Shown here piece by piece: positions 22,262 through 31,616 of a DNA stretch of 64,000 nt. The position numbers and the translations under genes were made by a program. Within the stretch, counting starts at the first letter, position 1, and every line of letters begins with the position of its first letter. Under the pieces are notes generated by a model. It worked only from the letters and a program-made list of their open reading frames with translations. It was not told the DNA's origin and did not search any database. The DNA comes from Panulirus ornatus (lineage: Eukaryota; Arthropoda; Malacostraca; Decapoda; Palinuridae). Where the stretch lies: the NCBI RefSeq assembly GCF_036320965.1, contig NC_092271.1, forward strand, positions 18,347,529-18,411,528, read 5' to 3'.

Positions 22262-22935
22262 GAAAAAAGAATAATTCTCATGTATTCCCTTCATATCTTA
22301 GATGGTGACTAAAACGAGCAGGAGCAGAGAACTGCAAACCTTACCCTCGTTATATTTGTTTCTAAAAGTTGAAGAGGAGGAGGCTCAGGATGGGATGTCG
22401 AAGTGTGCACATATTTAACTATAATGAGAAGGAAGAAATAGGTAACTTTCAGTAAAACTGAGCTCAAGGGGATTGAGGAAAAATGGTTTGTCTTGTTTTG
22501 TGGATAGTCAGGGACCAGTCTGAAGGTGAGAACTAGGGAAGTGGCAGCATTTCTTCTGAAAAAATTGTGGGAATGAATAAAAATGTAAGGAAGCGAGCGC
22601 ACTAACAGGGAAAAAATGAACGTGGAATATTTGAGGTGGGTGATAGCTATTGCTTATGCGCCTTGTAACGTGAAGAGTCAGAAAGGAGTGTGTTTTGGAA
22701 GGAACTGAGTGTGTGTAAAGTCTACACTGATGCAAGGGAATGATTATCAGTGATGGGACAACTGAATGAAAGAATGGGTGATGTGGCAGTTGAAAGTATA
22801 ATTGGGGAGCGTGGAGTACCCAATGTGAACAAAAATGGTAAATAGATTGTGGAGCTGTGCTTAAAAAAAATAAAAAATACATGGTTTAAAAACAAAGTTA
22901 TTCATAAGTACATGTAAGCGAGTGAAGATGAAGAG
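22262..22935 (+). mobile_element. Ancient LINE remnant, copy I (5' UTR and endonuclease)
   Basis: Heavily diverged but colinear with the LINE 5' end: 'GAATAATTCTCATGTATTCC', 'GGTGACTAAAACGAGCAGGA', 'GGGATGTCGAA', 'AAACTGAGCTCAAGGGGATT', then 'GGTGATGTGGCAGTTGAAAG' and 'ATACATGGTTTAAAAA' matching the endonuclease. No usable frame remains. Confidence 0.7.
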
Positions 22936-23766
22936 TGGGTATTAACAGATCATTCTAATATTTGCTAACATAACTTTTGTCATCTTAATTATCATTCTAA
23001 TGTGCATCTATGGTTACAGGTTAGGGATGATGTCAATTCCAAAGTCTTCCTCACACACAGAACCCTGAAGCTTTTTCCTGCTAGATAATAACCATACAAA
23101 GGCCTTCTTTCAAATTCTCATTACTTTACTTTTGCTTAGGCTTAATTTCATCAAAAATGTATCACACCAGATTTGAAGTCTAAAGAGGTCCTCTTGTGAG
23201 TTAATACAATCCTTCTACCTATCACTTCCTTCATGACTTTTTCACCATAAGCAAAAACACATTAGTGTGCGAGTACATACCGCCAGGTAAGCCATTTACA
23301 TAAATTAGGAGTAATGATTCCAGAACTGAATCCTATGGTATTCCACTGGTCAACTCAATCCATTTAGAGAAGGCTCCTCCGACATGCCTCCGTTATTCAC
23401 CTTCACAGATATGATCTTCCATCCACTGTAGGAGTTTCTGTTCATTCCTACCAGGTAATCAACCTTCATCATCAACATTCCAAGTAGTGGTGTCAAATGC
23501 CTTCTGGTTGTCCAAAAACAAACATTCCACCCAGCCTTCCCTTTTGTCTAAAACAGATTTCACTCTCAAAGAAATCCAATAAACTTGTTCAAAATGACCT
23601 ACTTTCCCTAAAAACCATGTTGTCTCTCACTTAGATGATTTCTCCCAAGAGGAGTCATCCAATTGCTTCTAATTATATTTGAAAAGGGCTCACAGACCAC
23701 AATCATTTGTGAGACTGGTTTGCAGTTTTATGTCTGTTCCTGCTCTCTATTCTTGTAAACAGAAAT

Positions 23767-23893
23767 GGCATTCACCCTTACCCATTCCCTTGGGTCAATT
23801 CAGTATTCTGTTAATGTCTTTTCTGGCGAGATATGACATTCACCCTTACCCATCCTTAGGACAATTCAGTATTCTGTTAATGTCTTTTCTAGC
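23767..23893. repeat. ~68-bp tandem duplication inside the CR1/Jockey-type fragment
   Basis: A unit beginning CATTCACCCTTACCCAT and ending CTGTTAATGTCTTTTCT occurs twice, at about 23769 and 23837. Confidence 0.85.
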
Positions 23894-24110
23894 TATCTCA
23901 AAGCTTTTGAACCCTTCTCCCAATTCCATGTTGCTGATGTTGGGGCTAAAATGTCTTCCATTGTGAAAATACTTTTGAACTTGTTTTTCACACATATCCA
24001 GACATATCCCAACATTATGCTCAACAATTCTTCTGTCTGAATCCGATAACCTGATTAGCTGCTGTTAATCTAACAAATGACACCTGATAAAATTATGGAA
24101 AAGTTTTTGA

Positions 24111-24262
24111 TTTACTCCTGCCTACTCCTGAATATTCTTTTAAAAGTTTCTCTCTTCCTTGTTTCTTATCCTGGTATATACATATGTCTTGGGTTTACTT
24201 CTGCCTTGTCTTGAATAGTCTCATAATGGTTTCTCTGTTCCTTGTTTCTTATCCTGATATAT
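24111..24262. repeat. ~82-bp diverged tandem duplication
   Basis: The phrase TCCTTGTTTCTTATCCTG recurs at about 24158 and 24239 with similar upstream sequence (TTTACTCCTGCC and TTTACTTCTGCC). Confidence 0.6.
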
Positions 24263-24523
24263 TCATTCCTTAACCTCATATAACATGCAAATACTTGCTG
24301 GTAGGAATGCCACCTATGTCCTCAACACTGCACAACTCGGAGCTCCTTTGCTTATTGCCATCTCTTACTGAACCAGTTTTTCGTCCTCACCTCAACATTC
24401 CCTCTCAATTTGAAGAGAAAGTTACCAATGTTACAACTCCTTAACTGGTAATTTTGCAGAACCCCTCACCATAAAGGCCTGGTTCCTGAACTCAATTCAC
24501 TAAACTTTATTTTACCAGATAAA

Positions 24524-26115
24524 TTGGGGATAGGGGAGAAAGAATACTTCCCACGCATTCCTCACGTTTCATAAAAGGCGACTAAAGGGGATGGGAGCAA
24601 GAGGGTGGAAACCCTCCCCTCCTTGTATTTCAACTTTCTAAACGGGGAAACAGAAGAAGGAGTAACGCGGGGAGTGCTCATCCTCCTCGAAGGATCAGAT
24701 TGGGGTGTCTAAATGTGTGTGGATGTAACTAAGATGAGAAAAAAGGAGAGATAGGTAATATGTTTCAGGAAAGGAACCTGGATGTTTTGGCTCTCAGTGA
24801 AACAAATCTCAAGGGTAAAGGGGAAGAGTGGTTTGGGAATGTCTTGGGAGTAAAGTCAGAGGTTAGTGAGAGGACAAGAGCAAGGGAAGGAGTAGCACTA
24901 CTTCTGAAACAGGAGTGGTGGGAGTATGTGATAAGAGTGCAAGAGAGTAAACTCTAGATTGATATGGGTAAAACTGAAAGCGGATGGAGAGAGATGGGTG
25001 ATTATTGGTGCATATGCACCTGGGCATGAGAAGAAAGATCATGAGAGGCAAGTGTTTTGCGAGCAGCTGAGTCAGTGTGTTCATAGTTTTGATGCACAAG
25101 ACCAGGTTATAGTGATGGGTGATTTGAATGCAAAGGTGAGTAATGTGGCAGTTGAGGGAATAATTGGTGTACATGGGGTGTTCAGTGTTGTAAATGGAAA
25201 TGGTGAAGAGCTTGTAGATTTATGTGCTGAAAAAGGACTGGTGATTGGGAATACCTGGTTTAAAAAGAGAGATATCCATAAGTATACGTATGTAAGTAGG
25301 AGAGATGGGCAGAGAGCATTATTGGATTGTGTGTTAATTGAAAGGCATGCGAAAGAGAGACTTTTGGATGTTAATGTGCTGAGAGGTGCAACTGGAGGGA
25401 TGTCTGATCATTATCTTGTGGAGGCGAAGGTGAAGATTTGTAGAGGTTTCTAGAAAAGAAGAGAGAATGTTAGGGTGAAAAGAGTGGTGAGAGTGAGTGA
25501 GTTTGGGAAGGAGACTTGTGTGAGGAAGTACCAGGAGAGACTGAGCATAGAATGGAAAAAGGTGAAAACAAAGGGCGAAAGGGGAGTGGGGGGAGGAATG
25601 GGATGTATTTAGAGAAGCAGTAATAGCTTGCGCAAAAGATGCTTGTGGCATGAGAAATGTGGGAGGTGGGCAGATTAGAAAGGGTAGTCAGTGGTGGGAT
25701 GAAGAAGTAAGATTATTAGTGAAAGAAAAGAGAAAGGCATTTGGACGATTTTTGGAGGGTAAAAATGCAAATGAGTGGGAGATGTATAAAAGAAAGAGGC
25801 AGGAGGTCAAGAGAAAGGTACAAGAGGTGAAAAAGAGGGCAAATGAGAGTTGGGGTGAGAGAGTATCATTAAATTTTAGGGAGAATAAAAAGATGTTTTG
25901 GAAGGAGGTAAATAAAGTGCATAAGACAAGAGAATCAATGGTAACTTCAGTGAAGGGGGCTAATGGGGAGGTGATAACAAGTAGTGGTGATGTGAGAAGG
26001 AGATGGAGTGAGTATTCTGAAGGTTTGTTGAATGTGTTTGATGACAGAGTGGCAGATGTAGGGTGTTTTGGTTGAGGTGGCGTGCAAATTGAGAGGGTTA
26101 AGGAAAATGATTTAG
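24524..26115 (+). mobile_element. LINE copy J, 5' part with complete 5' UTR and endonuclease
   Basis: Starts with TTGGGGATAGGGGAGAAAGA, the fullest LINE 5' end in the window, followed by the roughly 190-nt 5' UTR and the endonuclease. A SINE-like element interrupts it at 26116, after which the RT resumes. Confidence 0.88.
24712..26093 (+). pseudogene. Endonuclease and linker of LINE copy J
   Basis: Broken into open blocks 24760-24957, 24959-25453 and 25650-26075. Endonuclease signatures present are 'LALSETNLKGKGEEW', 'IIGAYAPGHEKKDHERQ', 'VIVMGDLNAKV', 'ALLDCVLIERHAKERL' and 'GMSDHYLVEAKVKI'. Stops are at about 24955 and 25451 and a frameshift lies near 25590. The linker 'EKRKAFGRFLEGKNANEWEM' and 'MFWKEVNKV' follow. 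Catalytic motifs survive but the protein cannot be made whole. Confidence 0.82.
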
Positions 26116-26356
26116 TAGGGGAGAAAGAATACTTCCCACGTATTCCCTGCGTGTCGTAGAAGGCGACTAAAAGGGAAGGGAGCGGGGGGCTGGAAATCCT
26201 CCCCTCTCAATTTTTTTTTTTAATTTTCCAAAAGAAGGAACAGAGAAGGGGGCCAGGTGAGGATGTTCCCTCAATGGCCCAGTTCTCTGTTCTTAACGCT
26301 ACCTCGCTAACGCGGGAAATGGCGAATAGTTTGAAAAAAAAAAAAAAAAAAAAAAA
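26116..26356 (+). mobile_element. LINE-derived SINE-like element nested in LINE copy J
   Basis: Head TAGGGGAGAAAGAATACTTC, body 'GGCGACTAAAAGGGAAGGGA' and 'GGAAATCCTCCCCTCTC', tail CTACCTCGCTAACGCGGGAA, then 23 As (26334-26356). It splits the LINE word GATTTRGTAAACAG. The right flank CAGCGAAGAGGTAG continues the LINE with no clear target duplication beyond As. Confidence 0.9.
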
Positions 26357-27340
26357 CAGCGAAGAGGTAGTAAAAGCTTTGCGGAAGATGAAAGGCGGCA
26401 AGGCAGCAGGTTTGGATTGTTTTGCAGTGGAATTTATTAAACAAAGAGGGTGACTGTATTGCTGACTGGTTGGTAAGGTTATTTAGTGTATGTATGACTA
26501 ATGGTGAGGTGCCTGAGGATTGGCGGAATGCTTGCATAGTGCCAATGTACAAAGGCAAAGGGGATAAAAGTGAGTGCTCAAATTACAGAGGTACTAGTTT
26601 GTTGAGTATTCCTGGGAAAGTATATGGGAGGGTATTGATTGAGAGGGTGAAGGCATGTACAGAGCATCAGATTGGGGAAGAGCAGTGTGGTTTCAGAAGT
26701 GGTAGAGCATGTGTGGATCAGGTGTTTGCTTTGAAGAATGTATGTGAGAAATACTTAGAAAAGCAAATGGATTTGTATGTACCATTTATGGATCTAGAGA
26801 AGGAATATGATAGAGTTGATAGAGATGCTCTGTGGAAGGTATTAAGATTATATGGTGTGGGAGGCAAGTTGTTAGAAGCAGTGAAAAGTTTTTATTTAGG
26901 ATGTAAGGCATGTGTACGTGTAGGAAGAGAGGAAAGTGATTGGTTGTCAGTGAATGTAGGTTTGTGGCAGGGGTGTGTGATGTCTCCATGGTTGTTTAAT
27001 TTGTTTATGGATGAGGTTGTTAAGGAGGTGAATGCAAGAGTTTTGGAAAGAGGGGCAAGTATGCAGTCTGTTGTGGATGAGAGAGCTTGGGAAGTGAGTC
27101 AGTTGTTGTTCGCTAATGATACAGCGCTGGTGGCTGATTCGTGTGACAAACTGCAGACGCTGGTGACTGAGTTTGGTAAAGTGTGTGAAAGAAGAAAGCT
27201 GAGAGTAAATGTGAATAAGAGCAAGGTTATTAGGTATAGTATGGTTGAGGGAAAAGTGAATAGGGAGGTAAATTTGAAAGGAGAAAAACTGGAGGAAGTG
27301 AAGTGTTTTAGATATCTAGGAGTGGATTTGGCAGTGGATT
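26357..27340 (+). mobile_element. LINE copy J, RT part, 3'-truncated
   Basis: Resumes after the SINE-like element and runs through the RT to 'YLGVDLAVD'. It is then cut at about 27340 where minus-strand copy K begins. It has no 3' UTR or poly(A). Confidence 0.87.
26422..27340 (+). pseudogene. Reverse transcriptase of LINE copy J (about 306 codons open)
   Basis: A continuous frame with 'YRGTSLLSIPGKVYGRVLIE', 'QCGFRSGRACVDQVF', motif A 'FMDLEKEYDRVD', motif B 'LWQGCVMSPWLFNLFMDE' and motif C 'LLFANDTALVADS'. The catalytic FADD has become FAND, losing the first of the two essential aspartates. The C-terminal region after 'YLGVDLAVD' is absent. Even though open, this RT should be inactive. Confidence 0.85.
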
Positions 27341-28522
27341 TTTAATACATTCCACTGCAATACCATCCAAACCCGCTGCCTTGCCGCCTTTCATCTTCCG
27401 CAAAGCTTTTACTACCTCTTCCCTGTTTATCAAATCATTTTCCCCAACCCTCTCACTCTGCATGCCACCTTGACCAAAACACCCTATATCTGCCACTCTA
27501 TCATCAAACACATTCAACAAACCTTCAAAATACTCACTCCATCTCCTTCTCACATCACCACTATTTGTTATCACCTCCCCATTAGCCCCCTTCACTGAAG
27601 TTCCCATTGATTCCCTTGTCTTACACATTCTATTTACCTCCTTCCAAAACATCTTTTTGTTCTCCTTAAAATTTAATGATACTCTCTCCCCCCTAACTCT
27701 CATTTGCCCTCTTCTTCACCTCTTCCACCTCTTGACCTCCTGCCTCTTTCTTTTATAATCTCTCAGTCATTTGTATTATTTCCCTGCAAAAATCGTCCAA
27801 ATGCCTTTCTCTTCTCTTTCACTAATAATCTTACTTCTTCATCCCACCACTCACTACCCTTTCTAATCTGCCCACCTCCCACACTTTTCATGCCACAAGC
27901 ATCTTTTGCGCAAGCTATCACTGCTTCCCTAAATACATCCCTTTCCTCCCCCACTCCCCTTATGCCATTTGTTCTAACTTTTTTCCATTCTATACTCAGT
28001 CTCTCCTGGTACTTCCTCACACAAGTCTCCTCCTTAAGGTCACTTACTCTTACCACTCTTTTCACCCCAATATTCTCTCTTCTTTTCTGGAAACCTCTAC
28101 AAATCTTCACCTTCGCCTCCACAAGATAATGATCAGATATCCCTCCAGTTGCACCTCTCAGCACATTAACATCCAAAAGTCCCTCTTTCGCACACCTGTC
28201 AATTAACACATAATCCAATAACGCTCTCCTATTCACATACATATACTTATGTATATCTCTCTTTTTAAACCAGGTATTCCCAATCACCAGTCCTTTTTTC
28301 AGCACATAAATCTACAAGCTCTTCACCATTTCCATTTACAACACTGAACACCCCATGTACACCAATTATTCCCTTAACTGCCACATTACTCACCTTTGCA
28401 TTCAAATCACCCATCACTATAACCCGGTCTCGAGCATCAAAACTACTAACACACTCACTCAGCTCCTCCCAAAACTTGCCTCTCATGATCTTTCTTCTCA
28501 TGCCCAGGTGCATATGCACCAA
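27341..28522 (-). pseudogene. Endonuclease and linker of LINE copy K
   Basis: Minus-strand frames give 'VIVMGDLNAKVSNVAVKGII', 'GNTWFKKRDIHKYMY', 'ALLDYVLIDRCAKEGLLDVN', 'GISDHYLVEAKVKI', 'EKRKAFGRFLQGNNTND', 'FWKEVNRMCKTRESMGTS' and 'KMKGGKAAGLDGIAVE'. Frameshifts occur near 28300 and 27770. The SDH motif is present. The RT palm is absent. Confidence 0.8.
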
Positions 28523-28710
28523 TAATCACCCATCTCTCTCCATCCACTTTCACTTTTACCCATATCAATCTAGAGTTTACTTTCTTACACTCTGTCACAT
28601 ACTCCCACTATTCCTGTTTCAGTAGAGCTACTCCTTCCCTTGCTCTTTTTTTTGTCCTCTCACTAACCCCTGACCCTACTCCCAAGACATTCCCAAACCA
28701 CTCTTCCCCT
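27341..28710 (-). mobile_element. LINE copy K, inverted partner of copy J
   Basis: Minus-strand LINE from 'GGGGAAGAGTGGTTTGGG' in the endonuclease (28710) to 'GCAGTGGAATGTATTAAAA' at the RT start (27341). Open blocks are 28265-28522, 27763-28305 and 27308-27703. It is truncated at both ends with no UTR. It faces copy J head-on over a shared span of about 1.4-1.6 kb. Confidence 0.85.
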
Positions 28711-30589
28711 GGTATGTATGATGACAATATCTAGAGTGCTCAATTTTTTGCTACTGGAAGTTTTCCTGTATACACTCTTAAAAACCTCCTAATTCCCAAT
28801 ACCATGAGAATCCAAATTCCCACTGTCTACCTCTATAATTTCTATCCCCTACTGTCACTATTTTACTTTCTCTGAGGAGAGTGATTTGCAGTTCCATGTT
28901 CCTTCCTTATTGTCCCTTTATTGTTAATGTTGTATATTAGCATGATTGTTACAATTCCTGGATAGATTATATAATGACACCAAAAAGTCCTTCTATAGTT
29001 ACTCTGTCCAATATACATTGAATCCATGGGCTATCCTTCACTATTTCTTGAAACTTCAGAATATTTTATTACGAGGGCCAATCCTTACTCCTTATGCCTT
29101 TCTCTTTCCCCTCAACATATCATATATCTGTCCGAGAATATCAGGTGAGTAAGCTTTGTTTCCACGACTCCAGCAATATCAGATGGCCTGTTTCTTTCTA
29201 CACTCATGTCTAAGCTTGAATATTCCTAGCCTCCACTTCCAACTTCCATTTCCTGTGAAGTCTCCCTCTCTTTCTATACTCAAGTCTGTATCCTCACCGT
29301 TTCCTGACTCTCCCTTTTATTGTGTGACTCAAGAGCCTATGGAGCCACCTACAAGATCAGTCCATTATAGCACATTCCATTTCTGTTTTTGTCTGAGTCT
29401 GCAGTGGAAGTGATGTCCTACAACTTCAACTTTTTTTTGAACAAGAGTTGAACTTCAGTAAACTTTTACTCACTGGGTTCAGATTTCCACTTAATATCTC
29501 AGAAATGAAAGGGGGAGATAAGAGTCTGCAACATATAACCATGTAATACAATTTACCTGCATAGAATTCTTACCCATTTTAGTTGGTACAAATGAAACTG
29601 CAGCTGAAAAGGGGGTTCACTTACAATTTCAACAACTAATTTCCTCCTGTTTATAGCATTCCAATTCATAAAAAGGGTCCCTGTCATTTTTCTAAGATTT
29701 GTTATGCTTTCCTCTTCATAACTCAACGATCTGTCATTTCAAGTGAAGGGTTATCTCCTCCTTCATTTGGCCTTTCAAGCAATGACAAATTACACTGCTC
29801 CAGACTTGATACTGGACAAATATAATCTTCATATATATTTTACTCTCCTTATACCTTGCCTCTCCTCTAAAAAATAGGAATTCATCTGGTTTTCTACTTA
29901 TCATACGGCTAGATTTATGTTTATTGGGTTCCTACACTATAACAATATATATTTCTTTTGCACTCATACCATCTCTACTTCTCTGGGTGAGTGACTTCTA
30001 GTCTTCTCATGCCCATATATCAGCTCCCCCACTAGTCCTAACCTTACTTCTTATTTCCTCTTGTGTCATTTATCATTTTCACCATGCTCTTCCTTTTTCC
30101 CTACATCCATTTTCTTTCTTCAAGGGATTTGGGTGATAGATGTAGTGGGTCAACACCTCTGCTATAAAAGGCCTTTTCTACTATCATTATCTATTGGTAA
30201 TTTTTGAGAAATCATACCTGTCTTCTTTAAGCCAGCTAATATTTTTTGTTGACTGTAAATCCCTGCTGAAGGTACCAATGAAGTTTCTGAGAATTGGCAG
30301 TGCTGAAGATGGGAAATGGCTCTATTTGTACTTATCCAGTTTCCACATTTAAACACTTCACTTTAAACTTTTCTGCTTCATAATTCCTTTACTCACTTTC
30401 TAACTAACAAAGTGTGAACATTTAACAAGGAAATTCTAGTCTGAAATACTATACTCATAGAGTACCAGCAATCAGGAGTACCATACATTCAATTTCAAGC
30501 TTAATTCAGATCCCAAAGCCTCCAAGGGTCAGAGAAAACATGAAAAAGACAGACATTCCTCAACAAGTCTGTACTACACTATAAATGGT
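28711..30589. other. hnRNP M intron, no recognised element
   Basis: AT-rich sequence between LINE copy K and the GTGG-rich tract. I recognise no repeat or exon. Confidence 0.5.
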
Positions 30590-31330
30590 ATAATGGTGGC
30601 AGAAGTGGCTGTTGAGATGGTTGCAAGGGTGATGGAAAAGAGAATAGCAGAGGCTGTGCAAGGGATGATGTCAAATGGAGTGATACAGATGGTACCTGGG
30701 GTTGAGGTATTAGTGGGGGGTTGAAAGCATGGCATAAAGCTGTATAGGTGATTCTAAAGGTCACGGTTGTGAAGGTGGCAGAGGGGATGGCATAGATAAT
30801 GGTGTTGAAAAGTGGAAGATGGAATGGTAAAGTTGGCGGCACACATGGATGCAACGTTGAGGCTGTGGAGGGAGCAAAGGGGACAACAGAAATGGTTGCT
30901 CTGGTTGTTGTACAGGTAGTGCCTGATGTGGTGGTTACAAAGTGGTCTATCACATATGGTAGTGCCTAAAAAAGGTGGTGACAGAAGGGACTGCTGAGGT
31001 TGTGGCAAAAGTGGTTCTATGACACATTGTCATAATTGTGATGGTTAAGTCAGAGTGGGTGGCAAAGATGGTTTTAAAAGTGGCACTGGTTGTAGATGTA
31101 GTAGAAGACGTGGTTGCAGACATGGTGAAAGCAGGGGTAATAGCAGTAGTACTGGCAGAAGGGAAGGCAAAGGAAGTGGTAGTGGCAGTGGTGATTGTGG
31201 TAGCAATTGCAGGGGTTACAGCAGAAGCAGTGGAAACAGCAGTAGCAAGGGTGTGATAGATGGGATAGAAAAATGGTGGTACAGGTGACTGTACAAGTGG
31301 TGGAAATTGTGGTAGAAAAGTCAACAGGAA
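30590..31330. repeat. Low-complexity GTGGT/GCAG-rich tract
   Basis: The plus strand is dominated by GTGGT, GGTTGT and GCAGAAG words in near-trinucleotide register, giving spurious Val/Ala-rich frames and Thr/Pro-rich frames on the minus strand. In the hnRNP M transcript it would read as CCAC/CTGC-rich RNA. No gene support. Confidence 0.6.
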
Positions 31331-31616
31331 TGATGGAAAAGATCAGTGAAAGACAGCACTGAAAAGATTTTGGTAAAGGTGACTGCAGAGGTGACCCAAA
31401 AAAACAAGAACCTGTCTTGCCCTAAAGGGAACAAACATGAGAAATCTTAATAAAATCCATCCAGTAAAAATGAAATTATTGTGCATAAGCAAATTTACTA
31501 GTACAGCAATGACCTTTTGACCTCAAATAAAATGGAGTTTCCTTTCCAATGGCATACAAACACACCATGTCATAATGAAATCCATCTAGAATAAAAATTA
31601 GTACTTAAATAAAATA

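Larger units (their letters stand above)
23030..24330 (-). mobile_element. Degenerate CR1/Jockey-type LINE fragment
   Basis: Minus-strand translation in broken frames gives a linker 'RLRNEYIRIRNKEQR', 'LSERQHGF', RT motif A 'CLFLDNQKAFDT', 'LLQWMEDH' and motif B 'SGIP-DSVLESLLLIYVNGLP'. These are typical of CR1/Jockey-group RT (LDxxKAFD, [22 protein letters not shown]). It is unlike the main RTE-like family. Stops and shifts are frequent. Confidence 0.7.

Noticed and set aside
30579..31324. Thr/Ala/Pro-rich and Val-rich ORFs of about 70-125 codons
   Set aside because: By-products of the GTGGT/GCAG low-complexity tract, with overlapping frames on both strands and no domain.
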